Assembly: GCA_964453215.1 (NCBI GenBank)
Contig: CAYVRR010000004.1
Span: forward strand, 1 to 64,000
Source: SABI01 sp964453215
Lineage (GTDB): Bacteria > Spirochaetota > Spirochaetia > Sphaerochaetales > Sphaerochaetaceae
Length of the DNA: 64,000 nucleotides
Direction of reading: 5' to 3'
Of the stretch, positions 9,679-18,513 are shown piece by piece. The notes beneath the pieces are model-generated. The model ran no database searches, was not told the DNA's origin, and was given only the letters and a program-made list of their open reading frames with translations. The translations under genes were made by a program, and so were the position numbers. Each line of letters opens with the position of its first letter. Position 1 is the first letter of the stretch.

Positions 9679-10428
9679 ATGAAAGTTGGTATATATGGCT
9701 TAGGCCGTTTTGGAGCTTTTTGGGCTCATCTTTTAGCTAAGAAGGTTGAAGTAGTTGGATATAATCGAACTAAGAGGGATTTCTCAATAGAGGGAGTTGA
9801 AATAGTCGATTTTGAGACTCTCTGTAAAAGTGATGTTATTTTCTTGTGTGTATCAATCTCCTCTTTACAAGAAACTCTTCACTCTATAAAAGAGTATATC
9901 CCTAAAGAGACAGTAGTGATTGATACCTGCTCTGTAAAGGTGTATCCAGCACAGATGATGGTCGATATCCTCCATACAGAACAACCCCTTATTGCAACTC
10001 ACCCCATGTTTGGACCAGATTCTGCTAAATCTGGAGTTACAGGGTTGCCTTTAGTCTTTTATCCTCTTCGTTGTAGCAAAGAAGTGGGCGATTATTGGTT
10101 TTCTCTGTTTCAAGAGATGGAGCTAGATGTAATTGAGATGAGTCCAAAAGAGCATGATCAACAAGCTGCTTATTCCCAAGGTGTTACCCACTTTGTTGGA
10201 AGGGTCCTTGATGAAATAAAACTACAACCAACTCGTTTGGCCACCTTAGGATACAAAAGTTTAATGAATATTGTTGAACAAACGTGTAATGATAATATAC
10301 AGCTTTTTTATGATTTACAGCGCTATAATCCTTATTCAAGCATTATGAGGGGTGATGTAAAAGATGCAACTGAAAAAATATTAAAGAAACTAGAAATAGA
10401 AGAGTCTAAAAGGTTGGAGGATGCATGA
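9679..10428 (+). CDS. tyrA: Prephenate/arogenate dehydrogenase-like protein
   Basis: 249 residues. It opens with a dinucleotide-binding GLGRFG motif directly after the first strand (residues 3-12), then a Rossmann fold with VIDTCSVK and THPMFGPDS, the TyrA signature around the prephenate site. The length fits TyrA without a fused chorismate mutase or ACT domain. The reaction would be NAD(P)-dependent oxidative decarboxylation in tyrosine synthesis. There is no clear ribosome site; a TTGAGA (9635) and TATGAT (9660-9665) with a long 19-base spacer lie just upstream, so the leader would be very short. The stop overlaps mtaB (ATGA). Confidence 0.85.
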   Translation: MKVGIYGLGRFGAFWAHLLAKKVEVVGYNRTKRDFSIEGVEIVDFETLCKSDVIFLCVSISSLQETLHSIKEYIPKETVVIDTCSVKVYPAQMMVDILHTEQPLIATHPMFGPDSAKSGVTGLPLVFYPLRCSKEVGDYWFSLFQEMELDVIEMSPKEHDQQAAYSQGVTHFVGRVLDEIKLQPTRLATLGYKSLMNIVEQTCNDNIQLFYDLQRYNPYSSIMRGDVKDATEKILKKLEIEESKRLEDA

Positions 10429-11753
10429 AGTTTTTCATCTATACACTTGGGTGCAAATTAAATCAGTGTGAAAGTGAAGCTATAGCTGATTCCTTCACCA
10501 ATAAGGGATTTGAATTAGTTGATGCTTCACAGAGAGCAGATTTGTATATTATTAACACCTGCACGGTCACCACCAAAGCAGAACAAAAAGCAAGAAGGAT
10601 GATTCGTAAGTATCATAAGGAAAACCCTGAAGCTATTATTATTGTAACAGGGTGTTATGCTCAAATGGAAGAAGATGTTGTGAGCAATCTTATTCATCGT
10701 GTAATTGTCCTTACATTAGATGAAAAACCAAAGCTTTTAACCCTAGCTCATAAGATAGTAGAGCGATGTCTCACTGATATCGATCTTTTTGAATCGATCC
10801 ATTCAATTCTCACTGAAAAGGATGAGGTTTCCTCATTCGATTATGATGCGGCAAGTTTTTCGTTACATTCGAGAGCTTTTTTAAAAATACAAGATGGATG
10901 TGATAACACATGTGGCTATTGTAGGGTGACAATTGCTCGAGGTAAAAGTGTTTCACTTCCCATGAATGAGATAGTTGAAAGAGCTCTCAATCTTGAAGAA
11001 AATGGGTATACAGAGATAGTTCTCACTGGTGTAAATATTAGCCAATATAGGGATAAAGAGCTTCAATTAGAAGACCTACTTCGATCATTATTAACTTCTT
11101 TATCATCCCACATGAGAATAAGGCTTTCATCCTTAGAGCCAGATTGTTTTACTGAACAACTATTAGAAGTGCTCAAAGATGAAAGAATTCAACCCCATTT
11201 TCACCTTCCACTCCAATCATTATCAAATAGTGTCTTAAAAAGGATAGATCGCCACTACACCTATGATGTAGTAAAAGAGGTAGTAGAGGCATTGAGAAGA
11301 GTAAAACCAAACCCCTTTATTGCATGTGATATGATTACAGGTCTCCCATCGGAAGGGGAAAAAGAATTCAAAGAGAGTTATGAGCGACTAGGGGAGTTGA
11401 ATGTGAGCCAAATACATGTCTTTCCCTATTCTCCTCGCCCATCTACCCCCTTATATGGTGCAAAAGATCCTGTTCCAGAGTATATACGGGACCAAAGGGC
11501 TACACAGCTACGATCACTTTCAGCAATTCATACAAAAAATTACATACAAAAAATGGCAGGTGAAGAAGTTGAATTGATTATTGAGCGAATTGAAGATGGT
11601 AAAGTGAGTGGCATAAGTGGAAATTATCTAAAATGTAATATCCAAGGATCCCCTCCAACTATTACAAGAGGCTCATTAGTGAGGGCAATAATTGATACAA
11701 ATAGTAAGATGGGCAATCTTATTGCCCATTTTAAAGAGTGTGTCCACCCTTAG
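10425..11753 (+). CDS. mtaB: tRNA t6A37 methylthiotransferase MtaB
   Basis: 442 residues. The N-terminal UPF0004 domain has three cluster cysteines (C10, C46 in NTCTVTT, C77 in VTGCYAQ); the radical-SAM motif CDNTCGYC gives C159, C163 and C166; a TRAM-like RNA-binding domain ends the protein. This two-cluster arrangement and the TLGCKLNQ opening are those of MtaB, which converts t6A to ms2t6A at position 37 of tRNAs, rather than MiaB or RimO. It overlaps the stop of the TyrA-like gene by four bases. Confidence 0.93.
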   Translation: MKFFIYTLGCKLNQCESEAIADSFTNKGFELVDASQRADLYIINTCTVTTKAEQKARRMIRKYHKENPEAIIIVTGCYAQMEEDVVSNLIHRVIVLTLDEKPKLLTLAHKIVERCLTDIDLFESIHSILTEKDEVSSFDYDAASFSLHSRAFLKIQDGCDNTCGYCRVTIARGKSVSLPMNEIVERALNLEENGYTEIVLTGVNISQYRDKELQLEDLLRSLLTSLSSHMRIRLSSLEPDCFTEQLLEVLKDERIQPHFHLPLQSLSNSVLKRIDRHYTYDVVKEVVEALRRVKPNPFIACDMITGLPSEGEKEFKESYERLGELNVSQIHVFPYSPRPSTPLYGAKDPVPEYIRDQRATQLRSLSAIHTKNYIQKMAGEEVELIIERIEDGKVSGISGNYLKCNIQGSPPTITRGSLVRAIIDTNSKMGNLIAHFKECVHP

Positions 11754-11793
11754 ATAGAGTTTTCACCAATTCTAAACATCTCTTTGTAAACGT

Positions 11794-11813
11794 GTAACAA
11801 TTTAGATTGTTAC
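11794..11813. repeat. 20-bp inverted repeat upstream of the AraC-type gene
   Basis: GTAACAAT (11794-11801) and ATTGTTAC (11806-11813) are perfect complements around TTAG. There is no following T-run on either strand, so it is more likely an operator than a terminator. It lies 41 bases past mtaB and 186 bases before the AraC-type start. Confidence 0.55.
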
Positions 11814-11924
11814 AGGTAAGTTTTATTGACGGCTGGTATAACTTACGTGTAAAGTTGTAGGTGTGAAATAGAAAGTCTTTATGTAATCTACTTATTATAA
11901 AGAGTTATTCAATTAATGTACTCA

Positions 11925-11965
11925 TTCAAATAATGAATAGCAGTTTTTTGCTTGCATTATTTGAA
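11925..11965. repeat. 11-bp inverted repeat upstream of the AraC-type gene
   Basis: TTCAAATAATG (11925-11935) and CATTATTTGAA (11955-11965) are perfect complements, 19 bases apart; the loop has a further small AGCA/TGCT pairing around six Ts. It sits 34 bases before the AraC-type ATG, in the likely promoter or leader. It may be an operator or a leader hairpin. The rest of the 245-base region 11754-11998 shows no gene. Confidence 0.55.
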
Positions 11966-11998
11966 AAATGTGAGTATCCTAAACGAAAGGTGAAGTGA

Positions 11999-12754
11999 AT
12001 GGATGAATACAAAAATGATGAACTTGAACTAGAATCTAAACTCCCTGAGCATCTTAATTTAGTTCAAATAGAACATGCGTATGAATTAGAACAAGAGCTG
12101 TTACATGCGGTGAAATGGGGTAATCCTTACAAAGTAGAAGAAGTGCTTTTGAAACGAAGAAGTGCTACTAATTTACCATGTTGTGATGGAAATACTGTTG
12201 CTTCAAAAGCTCTTAGATGTTGTAAAAACCATCTTATTAGTTTGAACTCTCTTTGTCGTAACGCAGCTCGTAGTGGAGGACTTCAGACATTGTATCTTTA
12301 TACAATGAGTAACAAGTTTAATTTAATGATTGAACATGCAGTCTCTGTGTCCCAATTAGATGAGGTGCTTTATGGACAAATTGCCCTCGATTATGCGAAA
12401 GCTGTTCTAGAATTCTCTGTCTCCTCCTACTCGCCAATGATTAAACAAATTGTGACCTATTTGACCGTCCATTTGAGTGAAGATGTGAGAATTGAAGATT
12501 TAGGAAGAATGCATAATACTCACATATCTCATATTTCAAGAAAGTTTAAGAAAGAGACTGGAATGTCTATCCCTGCTTATGTGAGTATTCAAAGGATGAG
12601 CTTAGCAAAACTCTATTTTGAAGATGGAGAGGTCTCAATAAAAGAAGTTGCTAAACGTCTTGGGTTTAGTGATTCAAACTATTTTAGTAAAGTCTTTAAA
12701 CGCTATTGCAATCAAACTCCAAGTGAATATATTCACATGATTAATGAGCGCTAG
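11999..12754 (+). CDS. AraC-family transcriptional regulator
   Basis: 251 residues. The last 100 residues form the double helix-turn-helix of AraC proteins (VRIEDLGRMHNTHISHISRK, then SIKEVAKRLGFSDSNYFSKV, ending with YCNQTPSEYI). The N-terminal 150 residues are not a cupin; they resemble the helical region seen in some Firmicutes AraC regulators, with two cysteine pairs (CC near 61 and 74) of unknown meaning. A good ribosome site (AAAGGTGA) precedes the ATG. Its target is unknown; two inverted repeats upstream suggest autoregulation. Its stop shares a CTAG palindrome with the stop of convergent cysE. Confidence 0.85.
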   Translation: MDEYKNDELELESKLPEHLNLVQIEHAYELEQELLHAVKWGNPYKVEEVLLKRRSATNLPCCDGNTVASKALRCCKNHLISLNSLCRNAARSGGLQTLYLYTMSNKFNLMIEHAVSVSQLDEVLYGQIALDYAKAVLEFSVSSYSPMIKQIVTYLTVHLSEDVRIEDLGRMHNTHISHISRKFKKETGMSIPAYVSIQRMSLAKLYFEDGEVSIKEVAKRLGFSDSNYFSKVFKRYCNQTPSEYIHMINER

Positions 12755-13677
12755 CTCTTTTTAGAGTTCTTACTTCCCCTTTCTCGAATAATAGTTTTCG
12801 GATCCTCGTTCTGTACAAAACTAAAAGAGGGGACGTCGTGGTGAATCCAAGCAGAAGAGCCAACAATGGTATGCTCTCCTATATGGATGTCTCCAAGGAT
12901 AGTTGCATTTGCGTAGATTGTTACATAATCTCCAATAGTTGGATGTCTTTTTTGGTTTCTGATGAGGTTGCCACAAGCATCTTTTGGGAAACTTAATGAA
13001 CCCAATGTTACCCCTTGATACATCTTTACATGATTTCCTATGATTGATGTTTCTCCAATAACAACACCTGTTCCATGGTCAATAAATAATGATCTCCCAA
13101 TATTTGCACCAGGGTGGATATCTATCCCTGTTTGATTGTGAATAATTTCACTAAACATTCTAGGAATAAGGGGTACCTTCTCATTATAGAGAAAGTGAGC
13201 TATGCGGTGCATTGTAAGGGCACAAATGCCGGGGTAGGTGAGAATTATCTCTTGAATACTTGTAGCTGCAGGATCTCCATCAAATGCAGCAACAGCATCT
13301 TCTTTTAATTTAACTCTAATATCTCCAATTGCTTCAAGAAACTTTATAGTAGTATTGTGAGCTATTTCTCTATATTGAATAGTATCATCATCAGCTAGTT
13401 GAAATGGATTGTCATAAAACCATCCTAAAAAGATATGTTTTTCTAACTCCGTTGCAACTTTTTTCATTAATCTTGTAATAAATTCAACCACTGTGTGTTC
13501 ATACAGGACTCCTTGGCCACTCCTACCTGGAAAAAGAAGCTCAAAGATATCAAAAATAGTCTCTTGCAATTCAACTCTACTAGGCGCTGGACGGAATGAG
13601 ATATATTTAGACTTTTCAAATCTATCAAAACTTTTTAAATAGGATGGAATATATTTTTCAATTTCAATTTCATTCAT
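12751..13677 (-). CDS. cysE: Serine O-acetyltransferase
   Basis: 308 residues. An N-terminal helical SAT domain is followed by left-handed beta-helix hexapeptide repeats (GNHVKMYQGVTLGSLS, IGDYVTIYANATILGD, IGEHTIVGSSAWIHHDVP). The INPG-type and HPTIGD segments match serine acetyltransferases of the EpsC/CysE type. It makes O-acetylserine for cysteine synthesis. AGGAG precedes ATG 13677. A strong promoter lies upstream (see 13698-13726). No cysteine synthase gene is adjacent. Confidence 0.9.
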   Translation of the reverse strand: MNEIEIEKYIPSYLKSFDRFEKSKYISFRPAPSRVELQETIFDIFELLFPGRSGQGVLYEHTVVEFITRLMKKVATELEKHIFLGWFYDNPFQLADDDTIQYREIAHNTTIKFLEAIGDIRVKLKEDAVAAFDGDPAATSIQEIILTYPGICALTMHRIAHFLYNEKVPLIPRMFSEIIHNQTGIDIHPGANIGRSLFIDHGTGVVIGETSIIGNHVKMYQGVTLGSLSFPKDACGNLIRNQKRHPTIGDYVTIYANATILGDIHIGEHTIVGSSAWIHHDVPSFSFVQNEDPKTIIRERGSKNSKKS

Positions 13678-13697
13678 GAAATTCTCCTCTTAAAATT

Positions 13698-13726
13698 ACT
13701 ATAGTGATTTACAAAAAATATCTCAA
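13698..13726 (-). promoter_or_regulatory. Sigma-70-type promoter for cysE
   Basis: On the minus strand TTGAGA (13721-13726), a 17-base spacer and TATAGT (13698-13703) lie 20-50 bases before the cysE ATG. Both boxes are 4-5/6 matches with ideal spacing. An inverted repeat abuts the -35 box. Confidence 0.65.
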
Positions 13727-13731
13727 TAGAA

Positions 13732-13752
13732 TATCGTTACCTTGCAACGATA
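13732..13752. promoter_or_regulatory. Inverted repeat between the divergent cysE and argS promoters
   Basis: TATCGTT (13732-13738) and AACGATA (13746-13752) are perfect 7-base arms around ACCTTGC. The right arm overlaps the argS -35 box and the left arm lies five bases from the cysE -35 box, so one protein bound here could affect both. A third AACGATA occurs at 13782-13788. Confidence 0.5.
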
Positions 13753-13771
13753 GCCCTCTTATTTGTATAGT
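13742..13771 (+). promoter_or_regulatory. Sigma-70-type promoter for argS
   Basis: TTGCAA (13742-13747), an 18-base spacer and TATAGT (13766-13771) lie 45 bases before the argS ATG on the plus strand. Confidence 0.55.
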
Positions 13772-13815
13772 GTCGATATGAAACGATATAAATCATGTGC
13801 CTTGGAGAAAAGTGA

Positions 13816-15588
13816 ATGTTAGAGCAAGTAAAAACGTATTGGAAGAATAAAATATATAATGAACTCATTGAGATAGCCAAAGAAAAAGAGATAGATGTCT
13901 CGCTGTTAAACGAGGTGGGAGAACTTGTTGTTCAAACTCCTCCAAAACCTGAAATGGGAGACCTTGCATTTCCACTATTTCCATATGCTAAAATTTTTAA
14001 AACTTCTCCTAATCATATCGTGACACTGCTTAGTGAAAGATTGATTCAAAAAGAGGATGTGAAAAAGGAACACATACTCCCTCACGGTCCCTATTTAAAT
14101 GTAATTGTTGATGTTGCCTCTATTGCATATCATGTGCATGAAGAGGTGGATAAGAAAAAAGATACATTTGGACACTCATCCCACTTAAAAAATAAAAAAG
14201 TGATGGTTGAATTTAGTTGCCCAAATACAAACAAACCTCTCCATTTAGGACACCTTCGTAATGATGCAATAGGAATGAGTATTTCACGCCTCCTTGAAGC
14301 AAATGGTGCACAGGTGCAAAAAGTGAATCTCATTAATAACAGAGGGGTTCATATTTGTAAGAGTATGCTCGCGTATCAAAAGTATGGCAATGGAGAGACT
14401 CCTGAATCTTCTGGCATCAAGGGAGATCATCTTGTTGGCAAGTACTATGTCCGTTTTGCAGAGTGGGAAAAAGAGGATCCTTCTGCTACAAAACAGGCTC
14501 AACAGATGCTGAAAAAATGGGAAGAGGGGGATGAAGAAGTTCTCTCTCTTTGGCACAAGATGAATAAGTGGACATTAGATGGGGTGAGTGAAACATACGA
14601 GAAAACAGGAATTACTTTTGATGCCTACTACTATGAAAGTGATACGTATAAACTTGGCAGAGATATTATTTATGAAGGATTAGAAAGAGGAGTCTTCTAT
14701 AAAGAAAAAGATGAGTCTGTGTGGATAGATCTAACACCAATTAATCTTGATAAAAAAGTGGTCTTGCGTAGTGATGGAACAAGCCTCTACCTCACTCAAG
14801 ATATTGGAACCGCTATACAACGACACGAGAGGTGGCCATTTGATTCTCTCATTTTTGTAGTAGCAAGTGAACAATCATACCATTTTAAAGTGCTCTTTTA
14901 TGTCTTAGCTCAATTGGGGTATGAGTGGGCTTCAAGTTTGTATCACCTCTCCTATGGAATGGTTAATCTTCCTGATGGGAAGATGAAAAGTAGGGAAGGG
15001 ACAGTCGTTGATGCAGATGATTTGATTGACTCTCTTACACAATTAGCTAAAAATGAAATTATTTCCAAGTCGAGAGAAGATATGGTTTCAGATGTAGATG
15101 CCGTTAGTAGTGATATAGCACTTGGTGCTCTAAACTATTATCTACTACAAACTACTGCTACAAAAGATATGATTTTTAATCCAGATGAATCAATTTCGTT
15201 TAATGGTAATACAGGGCCCTACTTACAGTATATGGGAGCAAGAATTAGTAGTATGCTTAGGAAGTGGGAAGAGATGAAAAGTGAATTTGATTCTATTGCA
15301 TTTGACCCCCACCTTCTTGTTTTACAAGATGAAAGAGAGTTAATAAAAAACATAGCTTTGTTTGAAAGTCTTGTCACCCTTGGAGCAAAAGAGTATAATC
15401 CATCAGTAATAACCTCCTATTTATACGATGTGTCTCGTGTATTTAGTAGGTATTACCATGACCATCAAATTTTAAAAGCACCAACTAAACCGCTTATTAA
15501 AGCACGGGTTACGTTGGTAAGCATGGTGTTGCAAGTCTTAAAAAATGCCTACTATTTGGTAGGAATTCCATTTTTAGAGTCTATGTAA
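13816..15588 (+). CDS. argS: Arginyl-tRNA synthetase
   Basis: 590 residues, full-length class I synthetase charging tRNA-Arg. The N-terminal additional domain (about 1-120) precedes the Rossmann domain with NKPLHLGHLRND (HIGH motif, near 142-145). GKMKSREGT is the KMSKS-equivalent loop, and the C-terminal helical anticodon domain contains ISFNGNTGPYLQY. GGAGAAAAG precedes the ATG. It begins a plus-strand run that continues into rplU, though an 82-base gap may hold a separate rplU promoter. Confidence 0.96.
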   Translation: MLEQVKTYWKNKIYNELIEIAKEKEIDVSLLNEVGELVVQTPPKPEMGDLAFPLFPYAKIFKTSPNHIVTLLSERLIQKEDVKKEHILPHGPYLNVIVDVASIAYHVHEEVDKKKDTFGHSSHLKNKKVMVEFSCPNTNKPLHLGHLRNDAIGMSISRLLEANGAQVQKVNLINNRGVHICKSMLAYQKYGNGETPESSGIKGDHLVGKYYVRFAEWEKEDPSATKQAQQMLKKWEEGDEEVLSLWHKMNKWTLDGVSETYEKTGITFDAYYYESDTYKLGRDIIYEGLERGVFYKEKDESVWIDLTPINLDKKVVLRSDGTSLYLTQDIGTAIQRHERWPFDSLIFVVASEQSYHFKVLFYVLAQLGYEWASSLYHLSYGMVNLPDGKMKSREGTVVDADDLIDSLTQLAKNEIISKSREDMVSDVDAVSSDIALGALNYYLLQTTATKDMIFNPDESISFNGNTGPYLQYMGARISSMLRKWEEMKSEFDSIAFDPHLLVLQDERELIKNIALFESLVTLGAKEYNPSVITSYLYDVSRVFSRYYHDHQILKAPTKPLIKARVTLVSMVLQVLKNAYYLVGIPFLESM

Positions 15589-15670
15589 TTGAACTAGAAA
15601 GACCTCTTGTAATTATTAATCTGTTATGATATAAGGGAGTCTGCATATTATTGGATAAGGATGTATATAG

Positions 15671-15982
15671 ATGTACGCACTCGTAGAAATTCTAGGCAAG
15701 CAGTACAAAGCGCAGGTAGGCGCTACACTTAAAGTTGACAAAATGGATATTGAAATGGGACAAGATGTTACCTTCGATACAGTTGTTGCCCTTAAGGATG
15801 GTGAAAAATCTGTTTTTGGTACTCCATATGTTGAAGGAGCACAAGTAGTTGCTTCGGTTGGGGAAATAGTGAAGGACAAGAAGATTAAAGTCTTCAAGTT
15901 TCATAGACGAAAAGGGTATCGAAGAACTCAAGGTCATAGAGAGAAATATTCTATGATTACCGTCAAAGAAATAAAAGCGTAA
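15671..15982 (+). CDS. rplU: 50S ribosomal protein L21
   Basis: 103 residues, the normal size. MYALVEILGKQYK opens the protein and the C-terminal basic stretch KVFKFHRRKGYRRTQGHR is the rRNA-binding signature. ATAAGGATG provides the ribosome site. It is followed by rpmA after ten bases; the ribosomal processing protease gene found between them in Firmicutes is missing. Confidence 0.97.
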   Translation: MYALVEILGKQYKAQVGATLKVDKMDIEMGQDVTFDTVVALKDGEKSVFGTPYVEGAQVVASVGEIVKDKKIKVFKFHRRKGYRRTQGHREKYSMITVKEIKA

Positions 15983-15992
15983 GGAGTGAGAG

Positions 15993-16247
15993 ATGGCACA
16001 TAAGAAAGGTGGCGGAAGCAGTAGAAATGGTCGCGACTCCAATTCTCAACGACTTGGAGTAAAACGCTTTGGTGGACAACTTGTCAAAGCTGGTGAAATA
16101 TTAGTAAGACAACACGGAAATAAATTCCACGCAGGGGATAACGTTGGCTGTGGAAGAGATTTTACTCTCTTTGCAAAAGAAGCCGGCTCGGTTGATTTCC
16201 ATATTAAAAATAACCGAAAATATATTCGCATACTTCCTTCTGCGTAA
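15993..16247 (+). CDS. rpmA: 50S ribosomal protein L27
   Basis: 84 residues starting MAHKKGGGSSRNGRDS, so the mature-type N-terminus that reaches the peptidyl-transferase centre is encoded directly, with no cleavable extension as in Firmicutes. RLGVKRFGGQ and RQHGNKFHAG are conserved. AAGGAG lies seven bases upstream. Confidence 0.97.
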   Translation: MAHKKGGGSSRNGRDSNSQRLGVKRFGGQLVKAGEILVRQHGNKFHAGDNVGCGRDFTLFAKEAGSVDFHIKNNRKYIRILPSA

Positions 16248-16275
16248 ATTATAGGAATTGTGATAGAGATTAATA

Positions 16276-17325
16276 ATGTTTGGATTTTCAGATGAGACCT
16301 ATATAGAAGTTGCCTCCGGAAACGGGGGCAATGGTTGTGTTTCTTTCCGTAGAGAGAAATATGTTCCTCGCGGTGGCCCCGATGGAGGGGATGGCGGCAG
16401 AGGAGGCGATGTTGTCTTTGTTGTAAAAGACAATTTAAGAACTCTATCACACCTAAAAAAAATACGCTCTTTTAAAGCTGAGCATGGAAAGAATGGAAGA
16501 GGGAGTCGATGTTTTGGTCGAGATGGACTAGACATTGAAGTACCTGTCCCTCCTGGTACTGTTATAAAAGATGCAGAGACTGGAGAGATTATAAAAGATT
16601 TAGCTGGTCTAGATCGTTTTGTCTTCTTAACTGGAGCTCGAGGTGGCCAAGGAAACTGGCACTTTAGAACATCTACCAGGCAGACCCCTCGGTTTGCTCA
16701 ACCTGGTGAAAAAGGTGTTCATATGCGTATTGGTGTTGAACTCCTTGTCATTGCAGATATTGGATTTGTTGGGTTTCCTAATGCTGGAAAATCTTCCCTA
16801 TTAAACAATCTCACTAATGCTCGAACTAAAGTTGCAGGATACCCTTTTACAACTAAAATCCCTCAACTTGGAATGCTTAGATATGATGATCGTGATGTAG
16901 TTCTTGCTGACATCCCAGGACTCATTGAAGGGGCAAGTGATGGAGCTGGTATGGGAATCAAATTCTTACGCCACATTTCAAGAACTCTTGCACTCGCTTT
17001 TTTTATTGATCTAAGTGATGATAGTTACCTTACTGCCTATCGAATTTTATTAGATGAGTTAAAAAGTTATGCTCCTGATTTATTAGAGAAACCTCGAATT
17101 ATCATCGGAACAAAAATTGATGAAGAGGGGACAGATGAGCGATTAAAAGAGCTACAAGCTACTATAAAAGATTATGAAGTATTTCCATTATCTAATATCA
17201 CAGGAAGTGGATTAGATGAGATAAAAAAAGCTTTTATTCATATCACCTATAGCCACAAAGAAGAAGAGGGCGATGGGTTTACTACTGTTGTAGACACTGA
17301 AGCCGAGTATAGAGATAAGATTTGA
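16276..17325 (+). CDS. obgE: GTPase Obg/CgtA
   Basis: 349 residues. The N-terminal glycine-rich Obg fold (about 1-158: SGNGGNGCVSF, GGPDGGDGGRGGD) is followed by the G domain with GFPNAGKSS (G1), YPFTT (G2), DIPG (G3) and GTKID (G4). The optional C-terminal OCT domain is absent. Obg acts in 50S assembly and stress control. It is part of the conserved rplU-rpmA-obg unit. Its TGA overlaps the nadD TTG start. Confidence 0.96.
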   Translation: MFGFSDETYIEVASGNGGNGCVSFRREKYVPRGGPDGGDGGRGGDVVFVVKDNLRTLSHLKKIRSFKAEHGKNGRGSRCFGRDGLDIEVPVPPGTVIKDAETGEIIKDLAGLDRFVFLTGARGGQGNWHFRTSTRQTPRFAQPGEKGVHMRIGVELLVIADIGFVGFPNAGKSSLLNNLTNARTKVAGYPFTTKIPQLGMLRYDDRDVVLADIPGLIEGASDGAGMGIKFLRHISRTLALAFFIDLSDDSYLTAYRILLDELKSYAPDLLEKPRIIIGTKIDEEGTDERLKELQATIKDYEVFPLSNITGSGLDEIKKAFIHITYSHKEEEGDGFTTVVDTEAEYRDKI

Positions 17326-17954
17326 AAACAATAATTTTTGGTGGAACATTTAACCCAATTCATCTTGGCCATTTATATGTTATTCACTCTATTGCTACTC
17401 AAACAGACTATGAACGAATTATTATTATTCCCACCCTTGAACCACCTCATAAAAAGTATAGGAGGGAAATTAGTGATGAAGATAGGGTGATTCTCATACA
17501 TAAGGGGATAGACGATTATTTTCAAATCTATAGTGATGATAGGAAAGTAGAAATTGTTGTTGATTTAATAGAGATAGAGAGGGGTGGTAAGAGTTATATG
17601 TATGACACTGTCCTTGAAATATACAAGAAGTATGAAGTTTCCTCTCTCCTCGCTATTGCAATTGGAGATGATCTTCTTTCCACCTTAGAATCTTGGTACC
17701 AGGCAGAAAGTTTGTTTGAATTAGTCTTTTTTCTTATTATTAATCGAGAACTTTCATCACAAGCACAATTGCCACCTACTATAAAAGGGCAATACCTTCA
17801 TGTAAAACCGTTTCCCTGTAGTTCTTCAACTATAAGAGAGATGTTGATGAGTGCAAAAAGTTCCCTCCACACACTCTCTTCCTTACTAAGTGATTCTGTA
17901 TTAGACTATATAATTGATTATGAACTCTACCACAGACATTATAGCTACAATTAA
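17322..17954 (+). CDS. nadD: Nicotinate-nucleotide adenylyltransferase
   Basis: 210 residues. GGTFNPIHLGH (7-17) contains the HxGH nucleotidyltransferase motif and SSSTIREM is the ISSTxIR motif. It adenylates nicotinate mononucleotide in NAD synthesis. The start is TTG at 17322, overlapping the obg stop (TTTGA); no ATG lies upstream in frame and the protein opens with the family's first strand, so translation is probably coupled. The 3' end overlaps yqeK. Confidence 0.93.
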   Translation: MKTIIFGGTFNPIHLGHLYVIHSIATQTDYERIIIIPTLEPPHKKYRREISDEDRVILIHKGIDDYFQIYSDDRKVEIVVDLIEIERGGKSYMYDTVLEIYKKYEVSSLLAIAIGDDLLSTLESWYQAESLFELVFFLIINRELSSQAQLPPTIKGQYLHVKPFPCSSSTIREMLMSAKSSLHTLSSLLSDSVLDYIIDYELYHRHYSYN

Positions 17955-18513
17955 AACAACTCTCTCACCTCCTAGAATGAAACACTCCATTAACACCTCT
18001 ATCTATGCAAGGTATCTCACCTATCGCTATAGTGATCAATGTAAGAGAGTTTCTGTTGAAGAAGTTATAAACGCTTCTCTTTTTCACGATATATGTAGAG
18101 AGTGGAAAGAGGATGAACTTGTTGAGTATACAATAAGTAACCAATTGGAATGTAGCGCGTTAGAGTTACAATTTCCTATCTTACTTCATGCTCCTGTTGC
18201 AGCAGACTTGATGAATCATTACCCCCTATTAGATAAAGAGGGTATGAAGAAGGCTGTGAGATGGCACTCTTTAGGGCATAAAACAATGGGCCTTCTTGGG
18301 GCACTCCTCTATTGTTCAGATTATATGGAACTTGGAAGGTCCTATTTGAGCCATAAAAAGAGAGAAGAATTATTACGTAGTGATTCTATAGAAACCCTCA
18401 CACAAAAAATCATTGGTGAACATATCATTCACATGAGTCGTACAAATAAAGAGGTTGCTTCTTTTACTCATGAACTATATTCATATGTAGTTTCTGGTGG
18501 GAAATTTCTATGA
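17920..18513 (+). CDS. yqeK: YqeK-family HD-domain hydrolase (likely Ap4A hydrolase)
   Basis: 197 residues from ATG 17920 (an in-frame TTG lies six bases earlier). Metal-binding HD residues occur as KHS near 23, FHD near 60, LLHAP near 88, WHSLGH near 112 and CSDYMEL near 130, the YqeK pattern. YqeK proteins cleave diadenosine tetraphosphate symmetrically. The position after nadD is conserved in many bacteria. The 5' end overlaps nadD by 35 bases and the stop overlaps the lipoprotein gene by four. No clear ribosome site. Confidence 0.85.
   Translation: MNSTTDIIATIKTTLSPPRMKHSINTSIYARYLTYRYSDQCKRVSVEEVINASLFHDICREWKEDELVEYTISNQLECSALELQFPILLHAPVAADLMNHYPLLDKEGMKKAVRWHSLGHKTMGLLGALLYCSDYMELGRSYLSHKKREELLRSDSIETLTQKIIGEHIIHMSRTNKEVASFTHELYSYVVSGGKFL

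Noticed and set aside
15616..16535. Several minus-strand frames opposite rplU, rpmA and obg
   Set aside because: They lie entirely antisense to highly conserved ribosomal and Obg genes and have no family features.
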